In this document: positions 41,890 through 48,392 of the stretch, in pieces
How positions within the stretch are numbered: position 1 is the first letter of the stretch
How the letters are laid out: every line of letters starts with the position of its first letter
Assembly: GCA_003611955.1 (NCBI GenBank)
Contig: RAZE01000002.1
Location: 62,001-126,000, forward strand
From: a bacterium 1XD8-76
GTDB lineage: Bacteria; Bacillota; Clostridia; Lachnospirales; Lachnospiraceae
Reading direction: 5' to 3'
Length of the DNA stretch: 64,000 nt
The notes under the pieces: model-generated
Databases searched by the model: none
Seen by the model: only the letters and a program-made list of their open reading frames with translations
Told to the model about the DNA's origin: nothing
Translations under genes and position numbers: made by a program

Positions 41890-41937
41890 AAACGGGCAAT
41901 CTTGCCGCCACAGGGCAGCAGGAAAGCCCGTTTTTTT
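41890..41937. terminator. Terminator between endolysin and minus-strand repressor
   Basis: aaacgggc (41890-41897) pairs with gcccgttt (41926-41933), followed by a T-tract to 41937. It ends the late operon and abuts the 3' end of the converging repressor gene. Confidence 0.75.
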
Positions 41938-42127
41938 ATTTTTCATATTCCATAATATCCGCAGGCTGGCAGTCTAAAAAATCACATATTTTACAAAGCA
42001 CGTCCGTGGTGGTCGTTTCACCTTTTGAAAGTTTCGCAAGCGTCGGGGCAGATATGACAGGCAAAAGATCAGTTTTTTTCATGCCGCGCCCTGCCAGTAA
42101 AGCAAACAGTTTATTATATTTCATCAT
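41936..42127 (-). CDS. XRE-family transcriptional regulator (Cro/YozG-like)
   Basis: 63-aa helix-turn-helix protein: MKYNKLFALLAGRGMKKTDL, then SAPTLAKLSKGETTTTDVLC and CDFLDCQPADIMEYEK, the pattern of small Cro-like regulators. It is one of two minus-strand genes in the prophage. A good promoter (TTGACA-17-TATGCT) faces it, divergent from the plus-strand promoter at 42228, so it likely autoregulates and controls the accessory cassette. Confidence 0.88.
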   Translation of the reverse strand: MMKYNKLFALLAGRGMKKTDLLPVISAPTLAKLSKGETTTTDVLCKICDFLDCQPADIMEYEK

Positions 42128-42164
42128 ACAAAATACTTCCTTTCATTTGAAATTTGATAATATA

Positions 42165-42193
42165 AGCATACACTAATAAAATATAAATGTCAA
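42165..42193 (-). promoter_or_regulatory. Promoter for the minus-strand XRE regulator
   Basis: On the minus strand TTGACA (42188-42193), 17-base spacer, TATGCT (42165-42170), about 38 bases ahead of the start codon, which has AAAGGAAG upstream. Confidence 0.7.
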
Positions 42194-42198
42194 CATAA

Positions 42199-42296
42199 AA
42201 AATATTAAAGATATTTAATAAAAAGTGTTGACAAGAATATAAAAGAGTGCTAATATATAATTAAAGAAAACGAAATAAATATAAAAGATAACTAAT
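42199..42296 (+). repeat. 98-bp promoter repeat, copy 1
   Basis: Matches 42996-43093 over 98 bp with two mismatches. Contains TTGACA (42228-42233), 17-base spacer, TAATAT (42251-42256): a near-consensus sigma-A promoter. It drives 42317 and probably 42672. Confidence 0.85.
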
Positions 42297-42316
42297 ATAG
42301 AAAGGAAGAAAAAACA

Positions 42317-42619
42317 ATGACAAATTATAGCGAATTAGTAAAAGCAGCAATCAGAAAAGCACATGAGGACGCAGCGGCAGCAGCGCAGGCAGCAAAAAAC
42401 GAAATAAAGGCTTTTGAGGTCGACAGGACATACCAGACAAGAAGCATTTGCGATCACAACTGTATTTTCAGTGTCGAGATCATAAAGCGCACAGCAAAGA
42501 CTGTTATTGTAAGAAAAGACGGTAAAGAGCAGCGAAACAAAATTACCGTTATAAACGGATGCGAAACAATCTACCCATGGGGAGTATATAGCATGTGTCC
42601 GGTGATAAGCGCAGAATAA
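42317..42619 (+). CDS. Lysogeny-region accessory protein, unknown function
   Basis: 100-aa protein. The N-terminal third is Ala-rich helix (AAIRKAHEDAAAAAQAAKNE); the rest is beta-rich (CDHNCIFSVEIIKRTAKTVI followed by VRKDGKEQ). AGAAAGGAAG precedes the ATG. It is expressed from its own strong promoter next to a repressor gene, the usual setting of phage lysogenic conversion or superinfection-exclusion genes. No family recognised. Confidence 0.6.
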   Translation: MTNYSELVKAAIRKAHEDAAAAAQAAKNEIKAFEVDRTYQTRSICDHNCIFSVEIIKRTAKTVIVRKDGKEQRNKITVINGCETIYPWGVYSMCPVISAE

Positions 42620-42671
42620 ACAATCAATAGGCGGGGCGGCAGCCCCGCCGGAAAGAAAAGAGGGAAAGAAA

Positions 42672-42932
42672 ATGTTAGCACAAAATTTTAATGAATTTGT
42701 AGAGGTTTTCACAGAAGCAGAAAGAAAAGCATTGAATACACCACAGGGGCAGGAATTAACACAGCAGCTTTTACAGATGAAGTTACAACAAAACCCAAAC
42801 ATGACAGTAGAGGAATGGCGGCAGACAAAAAGTGAATTTATGACATTTTTATTCTTTACATTTGTAAAGGAAACACCGGAAGCAATGCAGGAACTGGGGC
42901 GGCATGTTTGGAACGAATTACAGAAAGATTAA
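42672..42932 (+). CDS. Lysogeny-region accessory protein, helical
   Basis: 86-aa helical protein (LAQNFNEFVEVFTEAERKAL, MTVEEWRQTKSEFMTFLFFT). AAGAGGGAAAGAAA precedes the ATG. A GC hairpin (gcggggc/gccccgc) lies between it and 42317. Unknown family; composition suggests a small partner-binding protein. Confidence 0.55.
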   Translation: MLAQNFNEFVEVFTEAERKALNTPQGQELTQQLLQMKLQQNPNMTVEEWRQTKSEFMTFLFFTFVKETPEAMQELGRHVWNELQKD

Positions 42933-42995
42933 AGGGCAGGCGGGGCAATAGTCCCCGCCTTAAATATTACTAAAATAATATAAAGGAACGAATAT

Positions 42996-43093
42996 AAAAT
43001 ATTAAAGATATTTAATAAAAAGTATTGACAAGAATATAAAAGAGTGCTAATATATAATTAAAGAAAACGAAATAAATATAAAAGAAAACTAAT
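42996..43093 (+). repeat. 98-bp promoter repeat, copy 2
   Basis: Second copy, 797 bp downstream of the first, with two mismatches. TTGACA (43025-43030), 17-base spacer, TAATAT (43048-43053). Drives 43112 and 43543. Confidence 0.85.
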
Positions 43094-43111
43094 AAAAGGA
43101 GAAAGGACACA

Positions 43112-43498
43112 ATGAATAAAGAACAAAGAGAGTACATAAAGGCACAAGCAGAACTGGCAGCAGCGGAAGAACAGGAAAGAAAGCTGGAAGCGGAATTTCT
43201 GAAAAAGCGGGGCTATGATGTAGCAAGTATTTATTGCATAGAGGACGAAAGCGAATTTGATAGACTGAATGAGGAATTTGCAGCAGAACCGGAAGAAAAG
43301 AAAGTATGGGATCGGGTGTGCAAAGCTAGAGACAAAAAGCTGGAAGCGGAAGAAAAATTGATACAATACGCATTATCAATCATACCAATGAAAAAGGAAA
43401 GGGAGATTTTAAGCAAGGCAGCAAAGACAAACTGGAAAGCAAGACAGGAAATGTTATCAATAGTTATGAAATTAGATACAAAAACAGTTAGAGCATAA
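43112..43498 (+). CDS. Lysogeny-region coiled-coil protein
   Basis: 128-aa charged helical protein (KAQAELAAAEEQERKLEAEF, KAARDKKLEAEEKLIQYALS-like pattern). AAAGGAGAAAGGACAC gives a strong ribosome site. Expressed from the second promoter copy. No enzyme motif or membrane segment visible. Confidence 0.55.
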   Translation: MNKEQREYIKAQAELAAAEEQERKLEAEFLKKRGYDVASIYCIEDESEFDRLNEEFAAEPEEKKVWDRVCKARDKKLEAEEKLIQYALSIIPMKKEREILSKAAKTNWKARQEMLSIVMKLDTKTVRA

Positions 43499-43542
43499 AG
43501 AAAGGCGGCGGGGCAGCAGTCCCCGCCGGAAAGGTGAAAAAT

Positions 43543-43737
43543 ATGAAATCATACGGTTATGAGGTACAGGGAAACGCGGACGCGCTGCGAGACGTAACGG
43601 AAACAATGAACGACAGCAAACGCCGGATCAACTGGAATAATTTTAAAACAGGGGATTTTTACTGGACAGGGAATGGGGATAGATACAAAGTTGAAATAGA
43701 TCACGAAGCTAAAAAAGTTATACTGATTGAGGAATAA
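43543..43737 (+). CDS. Small lysogeny-region protein
   Basis: 64-aa protein (MKSYGYEVQGNADALRDVTE...), C-terminal half beta-rich (TGDFYWTGNGDRYKVEIDHE). ATG 43543 is preferred to GTG 43534 on spacing from GGAAAGG. Followed by a terminator at 43777. Unknown function. Confidence 0.5.
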   Translation: MKSYGYEVQGNADALRDVTETMNDSKRRINWNNFKTGDFYWTGNGDRYKVEIDHEAKKVILIEE

Positions 43738-43776
43738 AGGCGGTATTGCAAAAAGAAAGAGAGTGGTATAATAAAA

Positions 43777-43805
43777 GGGCGGCTGGATAATGCCGCCCGT
43801 TTTTT
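43777..43805 (+). terminator. Intrinsic terminator ending the accessory cassette
   Basis: gggcggc (43777-43783) pairs with gccgccc (43792-43798), followed by gttttttt. It closes the plus-strand cassette just before the converging minus-strand gene. Confidence 0.8.
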
Positions 43806-43812
43806 GCAACTG

Positions 43813-44373
43813 TTACGCTTCGAGAGTATCAAGGTAAACAACCTTCAAGGAAGCCCCGAACTTTTTCCCGTCCTGCCCGCCGTATACTTGAAAATCATCA
43901 ATTCTATACGGACGGTCAAAATTAACATCAATAAAGGGTATAAATTCTTTCGGGACATTGCCTATAATATAATCATTCACTTTTACATAAAATGCAGGTT
44001 CATTCTCGTAAATGTATCTTTCAAGTGTAACGGTGCAATCACAGTCAAAGGGGGGATCATTAAATAATAATCGGCGCAGGATCGTTTGGCGTGATTTTAT
44101 TTCCCCGCTTTCATTTGAAAATGTAACACCCGCAACGGAAAAGGAATTGCTTTTTGTATCACGATAGAAAGCTATATTTTTGTAATGCGGTTTATCTCCG
44201 GTACCGGAAACCGCTTCTTCCTGCGGATCAGATTTAACTTTAAACGGAATTAGAAATAATATTCCTATAATAAAACAGATCAAGGCACTAAAGACACCAT
44301 ATTTTGCAAGCCCTACAAAGCCACCAAGTACAAACATAACACCCCAAAAGATTGAAAAAGATTTTCTTTTCAT
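43813..44373 (-). CDS. Membrane protein with cytoplasmic HIRAN-like domain (tentative)
   Basis: 186-aa protein. Two N-terminal membrane helices (SIFWGVMFVLGGFVGLAKYG and VFSALICFIIGILFLIPF) precede a soluble domain from about residue 70: SFSVAGVTFSNESGEIKSRQ, LERYIYENEPAFYVKVNDYI and IGNVPKEFIP, which resembles the HIRAN pattern (LERE-xNxPAxxV...IGxxP). AGGAAGGTG precedes the start. Divergent from the repressor gene at 44495, so possibly expressed in lysogens. Superinfection exclusion or DNA-damage sensing would fit but is unproven. Confidence 0.6.
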   Translation of the reverse strand: MKRKSFSIFWGVMFVLGGFVGLAKYGVFSALICFIIGILFLIPFKVKSDPQEEAVSGTGDKPHYKNIAFYRDTKSNSFSVAGVTFSNESGEIKSRQTILRRLLFNDPPFDCDCTVTLERYIYENEPAFYVKVNDYIIGNVPKEFIPFIDVNFDRPYRIDDFQVYGGQDGKKFGASLKVVYLDTLEA

Positions 44374-44494
44374 AATTACACCTTCCTAAAATTATATTAG
44401 CAGCGTAGTTGCTGACCTTTAACACAATTTATCGCATTTAATGTGTTAATGTCAAGTATATTGCTGAATATTAGCACAAAAGGGAAGCAAAAAC
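44374..44494. promoter_or_regulatory. Divergent operator region with palindrome
   Basis: Between the minus-strand membrane gene and the plus-strand repressor. ttaacaca (44419-44426) and tgtgttaa (44442-44449) form an 8-bp-arm palindrome enclosing tcgcatttaat (44432-44442), the same 11-mer found at the prophage ends. On the minus strand TTAAAG-17-TAATAT could be the promoter of the membrane gene. Confidence 0.5.
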
Positions 44495-44749
44495 GTGAAA
44501 ATATATGATTATGGCGGGAAAAAGAATATATGCGGCGATCGCATAAGAGAAGCGCGCGTCGTTCAAAGAATGTCACAAAACGAACTGGCGGCAAAAATGC
44601 AGGTCGAGGGAATAACGATTGAACGCGACAGCATAAGCCGCGTGGAGATCGGGACGCGTTTTGTTGCTGATTATGAATTGAAAGTATTTGCAAAGGTTTT
44701 AAATGTAAATATTTTGTGGCTGCTTGCAATCACAGAAGAAACGCCGTAG
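44495..44749 (+). CDS. XRE-family phage repressor-like protein
   Basis: 84-aa helix-turn-helix protein: RIREARVVQRMSQNELAAKM, GITIERDSISRVEIGTRFVA and a C-terminal segment DYELKVFAKVLNVNILWLL, a pattern common among clostridial XRE regulators. GTG start follows AGGGAAG. No peptidase or sensor domain, so any induction must work otherwise. It lies 41 bases before the transposase gene, with an inverted repeat (gaaacgccg/cggcgtttc) between them, and may repress it. Confidence 0.85.
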   Translation: MKIYDYGGKKNICGDRIREARVVQRMSQNELAAKMQVEGITIERDSISRVEIGTRFVADYELKVFAKVLNVNILWLLAITEETP

Positions 44750-44790
44750 AGGGAAAACGTCTGCGGCGTTTCTTCAGAAAGGCGGCACAC

Positions 44791-45828
44791 ATGAAAGAGA
44801 AAGAATTTTCACAAATGACATACAATGACAGGCTGCGGCTGGACACGCTGATCCGCGCAGGACACAAACCGAAAGAAGTGGCAGTTATTCTTCATAAGCA
44901 TATAAGCACGATATACAGGGAACTAAAGCGGGGAAGATATATGCACACAAATAGCGATCTGACAGAGGAAGAAAGGTACAACCCCGACGAAGCGGACAGG
45001 AAAGCGCGGGAAAATCTAAAAGCAAAGGGCGCGGGGCTGAAAATAGGAAACGACATAGAATTAGCAAATTTTCTTGAAAATCTTGTGATAGAGCAAAAAT
45101 ATTCACCGGACGCAGCACTGGCAAAAGCAAGAGAGCAGCAGGAAAGATTTTCAACAATGATATGCACAACCACATTTTATTCATACATAGATAAAGGTAT
45201 TTTCTTAAAGCTGACAAATAAAGATTTACCCGTAAAGAAAGATCAAAAGCGGAAATACCGGAAAGTAAAGCAGGCGCGCCCCAGTCGTGGGGAGAGCATA
45301 GAGAACAGACCGGACGCAATAGACACACGGGAAGAAATAGGACACTGGGAAATGGACACAGTAAAGGGAAAGCAGGGCGTTACAAAGTCCTGTTTGCTTG
45401 TACTGACAGAAAGAAAGACAAGAGATGAAATAATAGCAAAATTGCCGGATCAGAAAGCGGAAAGTGTAGTAAATGCGCTGGATAGATTAGAGAAAAAGTG
45501 GGGCGATATGTTCTATAATGTATTTAAAAGTATAACAGTAGATAACGGATCGGAATTTGCAGACTATGAGGGCATGGAAAAATCATGCAGGAGAGAGGAA
45601 AAACGGACGACAATATATTACTGTCACCCATACAGCAGTTACGAAAGAGGCAGCAATGAGAATCAAAACAAGATGATCCGGCGGCATATACCAAAGGGGA
45701 CGGATTTTGACGACAAGACGGACGAAGAGATCGAGCAGATCGAAGACTGGATCAACAAATACCCGCGCCGGACGCTGGGCTATTGCAGCAGTAAAGAACT
45801 GTTTGAAAAGGAACTGGCAACGATATAA
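44791..45828 (+). CDS. IS30-family DDE transposase, probable prophage recombinase
   Basis: 345-aa transposase. An N-terminal helix-turn-helix (KPKEVAVILHKHISTIYREL) precedes the rve-type catalytic domain: HWEMDTVKGKQG (D189), ITVDNGSEFADYEG (D251) and ERGSNENQNKMIRRHIPKG (E290), the IS30 DDE set. ATG 44791 follows AGAAAGGCGG. No inverted repeats bracket this gene as an insertion sequence; the matching inverted sequences lie at the two ends of the whole prophage. It sits where integrases normally lie, and no other recombinase is present. Confidence 0.9.
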   Translation: MKEKEFSQMTYNDRLRLDTLIRAGHKPKEVAVILHKHISTIYRELKRGRYMHTNSDLTEEERYNPDEADRKARENLKAKGAGLKIGNDIELANFLENLVIEQKYSPDAALAKAREQQERFSTMICTTTFYSYIDKGIFLKLTNKDLPVKKDQKRKYRKVKQARPSRGESIENRPDAIDTREEIGHWEMDTVKGKQGVTKSCLLVLTERKTRDEIIAKLPDQKAESVVNALDRLEKKWGDMFYNVFKSITVDNGSEFADYEGMEKSCRREEKRTTIYYCHPYSSYERGSNENQNKMIRRHIPKGTDFDDKTDEEIEQIEDWINKYPRRTLGYCSSKELFEKELATI

Positions 45829-45907
45829 TAATAAATATGTGAATAATGCACAAGAAAACAGCTCCACTTTTTGTGCATTATGGAGAACCGGAAAAAATCA
45901 AAAAATC

Positions 45908-45920
45908 TTTCGCATTTAAT
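45908..45920 (-). repeat. Right-end inverted sequence of the prophage
   Basis: On the minus strand attaaatgcgaaa, matching 6584-6596 at the left end in inverted orientation. It is 13 bases from the right attachment repeat, against 12 on the left. Probably a transposase-recognised end. Confidence 0.6.
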
Positions 45921-45933
45921 GTTGACATTTTCA

Positions 45934-45949
45934 AGGATGATGGTTGAGG
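45934..45949 (+). repeat. Right attachment repeat (attR core)
   Basis: aggatgatggttgagg, identical to 6556-6571. Ten bases separate it from the -35 box of codY. Confidence 0.85.
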
Positions 45950-45959
45950 AAGAAATGAT

Positions 45960-45988
45960 TTGCATTTTGTTTAGATTTATGATAAAAT
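45960..45988 (+). promoter_or_regulatory. Promoter of codY
   Basis: TTGCAT (45960-45965), 17-base spacer, TAAAAT (45983-45988), 55 bases upstream of the codY start and just outside the prophage. Confidence 0.7.
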
Positions 45989-46042
45989 AGGATATCTTTT
46001 GTTAAAAAAAGAAAAGAAACCGATAGATATAGGGGGAACTCT

Positions 46043-46834
46043 GTGAGCAGCAGCGTACAATTATTGGATAAAACGAGGAAAATAGGCAAATTATTGCACA
46101 ATAATAATTCCAGCAAGGTTGTCTTTAGCGATATCTGCAAAGTGATGAAGGATATCCTGGGTTCCAATGTTCTCGTGATCAGCAGAAAGGGAAAAGTGCT
46201 GGGGGTCGGAGAACTCGCGGGGATCAGGCCGATCGAAGCGCTGCTGTCGGACAATGTGGGAAAATTTGTGGACAGTCAGCTGAACGAGAGACTGCTCGGC
46301 GTGCTGTCGACCAAAGAGAATGTCAATCTGGAGACGCTGGGATTTGAGGAGCAGACCGCCAGGAAGTATGAGGCGCTTGTCTCCCCCATCGAGATCGCGG
46401 GCGAGAGGTTAGGAACGCTGTTCATCTACAAGGAGGATGAGATATACGATATAGACGATATTATCCTCTGTGAATACGGGAGTACCGTGGTGGGGCTGGA
46501 AATGCTGCGGGCGGTCAGCGAGGAGATGGCGGCGGAGAGCAGAAAACTGGCTGTCGTAAAGTCCGCTGTCAGTACGCTTTCCTACTCGGAGATGGAGGCG
46601 ATCATCTGTATCTTCGACGAGCTGAACGGCAGGGAGGGTATCCTTGTGGCGAGCAAGATCGCGGACAGGGTGGGAATCACCCGCTCGGTTATCGTAAACG
46701 CCCTGCGGAAGTTTGAGAGCGCCGGTGTGATAGAGTCCCGCTCCTCCGGAATGAAGGGGACATCGATCAAGGTGCTGAACGACGCGATCTACGAGGAGAT
46801 AGCCTCGCTGAAAGTACAGATGGAAAAGAAATAG
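46043..46834 (+). CDS. codY: GTP-sensing global regulator CodY
   Basis: 263-aa CodY. The N-terminal GAF domain (SSVQLLDKTRKIGKLLHNNN, ISRKGKVLGVGELAGIRPIE) senses branched-chain amino acids and, in many species, GTP; the C-terminal winged helix is ASKIADRVGITRSVIVNALR followed by KFESAGVIESRSSGMKGTSI. GTG start with AGGGGG upstream. In Firmicutes CodY represses amino-acid uptake, motility and other stationary-phase genes; here it lies right before the flagellar operon. Confidence 0.97.
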   Translation: MSSSVQLLDKTRKIGKLLHNNNSSKVVFSDICKVMKDILGSNVLVISRKGKVLGVGELAGIRPIEALLSDNVGKFVDSQLNERLLGVLSTKENVNLETLGFEEQTARKYEALVSPIEIAGERLGTLFIYKEDEIYDIDDIILCEYGSTVVGLEMLRAVSEEMAAESRKLAVVKSAVSTLSYSEMEAIICIFDELNGREGILVASKIADRVGITRSVIVNALRKFESAGVIESRSSGMKGTSIKVLNDAIYEEIASLKVQMEKK

Positions 46835-46871
46835 GATGAGGATAAAACAGTCATGGATTGACGAAGCGGAA

Positions 46872-46905
46872 AAAAGGAATTTATTGGGCGCAATAGATTC
46901 CTTTT
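46872..46905 (+). terminator. Weak terminator after codY
   Basis: aaaaggaat (46872-46880) pairs with attcctttt (46897-46905). The T-run is part of the stem, so termination may be partial. The rest of the 199-base gap to flgB has TATAAT-like boxes (46985, 47003) without a clear -35. Confidence 0.5.
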
Positions 46906-47033
46906 GACAGTTTTGGAATAAATATCAGGAAAAAGTATGGTGGTTGTATGTGAAAAAGAACTTGTTTTTTTGAACATATTACGTATAATAATAAATGTGG
47001 GATATAATATCCGGAAGAGGAAAGGGGTATGCG

Positions 47034-47432
47034 ATGAGCACTCTGTTGAACACGAATATCTATGACTATACGAGGGTACTGGATAAGGCGGCAGATGCGG
47101 CCTGGATCAGAAACGACTGCATCAACAACAACCTGGCGAATGTGAACACGCCGGGATATAAGAGGGAAGATGTGGATTTCAAGGCGCAGTTAAAGCAGGC
47201 GATGAGGGAATTCCGTTATATGACGACGGATCAGAAAGTTGCCTCCCTGAAGGATGAGGACCTGAAACCCAAATCATACATAGATTACGCCGGGTACTCT
47301 TACCGGAAGGACGAGAATAATGTGGATATCGATGTGGAGAATGTGTATCTGGCGGAAAACCAGATGTACTATTATGGTCTGACCACTTCGATCACGACGA
47401 ACTTCAGCGACTTGAAGACTGTGACAAAATAG
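47034..47432 (+). CDS. flgB: Flagellar basal body rod protein FlgB
   Basis: 132-aa proximal rod protein. AADAAWIRNDCINNNLANVN followed by TPGYKREDVDF is the conserved rod-protein N-terminus. AAAGGGG precedes ATG 47034; an upstream frame from 46995 lacks a site. First gene of the flagellar operon, followed by flgC after 31 bases. Confidence 0.95.
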   Translation: MSTLLNTNIYDYTRVLDKAADAAWIRNDCINNNLANVNTPGYKREDVDFKAQLKQAMREFRYMTTDQKVASLKDEDLKPKSYIDYAGYSYRKDENNVDIDVENVYLAENQMYYYGLTTSITTNFSDLKTVTK

Positions 47433-47463
47433 AACATGGCAGTGATGAAATAAGGAGAAGATT

Positions 47464-47934
47464 ATGGGACTTTTTACGGCTTTTGATATCAGTGCGACAG
47501 GTATGACCGCGGAGCGTTACCGTATGGATATCATCTCCGAAAACCTGGCGAATATGAATACCACCAGGACGGAGGACGGGACACCTTACCGCAGGAAAGT
47601 TGTGACATTCCAGGAGAGGAGCGGGAAAATGCCTTTCTCCCATGTGCTGGATGATGAACGGCAAAGATACTCCGATAAACACGCGAGATATTCCGGCGTG
47701 GGTGTAAAAGTGAACGGCGTGTATGAGGATACCTGGACGGAGATGAAGATGGTGTACGATCCGGCTCATCCCGATGCCGACGAGAACGGTTATGTCATGT
47801 ACCCCAATGTGGATGCCGTGACGGAGTTTGTCAATCTGATTGATGCCAGCCGCGGCTATGAGGCCAATGCCACCGCCTTTGAGGCCAGCAAGAGCATGGC
47901 GCAGAGAGGTCTGTCCATAGGGCAGGGAAGCTGA
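47464..47934 (+). CDS. flgC: Flagellar basal body rod protein FlgC
   Basis: 156-aa rod protein. N-terminus AFDISATGMTAERYRMDIIS and C-terminus VNLIDASRGYEANATAFEAS are the paired helices shared by rod and hook proteins. AAGGAGAAG precedes the ATG. Works with FlgB in the proximal rod. Confidence 0.96.
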   Translation: MGLFTAFDISATGMTAERYRMDIISENLANMNTTRTEDGTPYRRKVVTFQERSGKMPFSHVLDDERQRYSDKHARYSGVGVKVNGVYEDTWTEMKMVYDPAHPDADENGYVMYPNVDAVTEFVNLIDASRGYEANATAFEASKSMAQRGLSIGQGS

Positions 47935-47980
47935 TTTACCAATAGGAATAATAAGAGCGGAAAGGGAGTAACAATATAAC

Positions 47981-48313
47981 ATGGACATCACATCTTTATT
48001 CAGCGTAAATTCGGCTGACCTGGTGGAAACTGCCAATAAAGCGACTGCATCGATAACAAACCTGAGAGGGCAGGAGGAGAAGAAACAAGGTTTTGAGTCC
48101 CTGCTGGACACGGCGATAAAAAACATTAATCTGACCAATTCTTACATCTCGGACAGAGAGGATATGGAACTCAAATGGGCGATGGGAGAGGTGGATAATC
48201 CCCACGATCTGACCATTGCTCTGAGCAAAGCTTCCCAGGCGATATCCTACACCACGGCGATCAGAGACAGACTGCTGGAAGCTTACAGAGAAATTATGCA
48301 GATGCAGATCTAG
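47981..48313 (+). CDS. fliE: Flagellar hook-basal body protein FliE
   Basis: 110-aa protein linking MS ring and rod. C-terminal pattern DLTIALSKASQAISYTTAIR followed by DRLLEAYREIMQMQI is typical. GGAAAGGGAG precedes the ATG. Lies between flgC and fliF as usual. Confidence 0.93.
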   Translation: MDITSLFSVNSADLVETANKATASITNLRGQEEKKQGFESLLDTAIKNINLTNSYISDREDMELKWAMGEVDNPHDLTIALSKASQAISYTTAIRDRLLEAYREIMQMQI

Positions 48314-48392
48314 ATCTGAGCTCTGCAATTTTTTTGCTGCCTGTATTTCGGGACAGCGAAAAAGATAAAGTACAGGTGGGAGAAATATCCAG

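Larger units (their letters stand above)
6556..45949. mobile_element. Complete-looking siphovirus prophage (HK97-type head), about 39.4 kb
   Basis: Bounded by the 16-bp direct repeat aggatgatggttgagg at 6556-6571 and 45934-45949; one copy plus the interior is 39,378 bp. Nearly all genes run on the plus strand: early/replication and modification genes, then packaging, head, tail, retroelement, lysis, and a lysogeny segment. Packaging, head, tail, holin and endolysin functions are all represented. No tyrosine or serine recombinase was found; an IS30-family transposase occupies the integrase position. Probable defects are limited to homopolymer frameshifts (12930-12937, 15360-15368) and one tiny membrane ORF near 19854. 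Confidence 0.93.

Noticed and set aside
42199..43093. 98-bp repeats as attachment sites
   Set aside because: They lie inside the prophage, each precedes genes and holds a consensus promoter; the flanking 16-bp repeat explains the ends.
44430..45930. IS30 transposase as a passenger insertion sequence
   Set aside because: The nearby tcgcatttaat copies at 44432 and 45910 are in the same orientation, not inverted, and no short target duplication flanks the gene; the inverted partner is at the far left prophage end.
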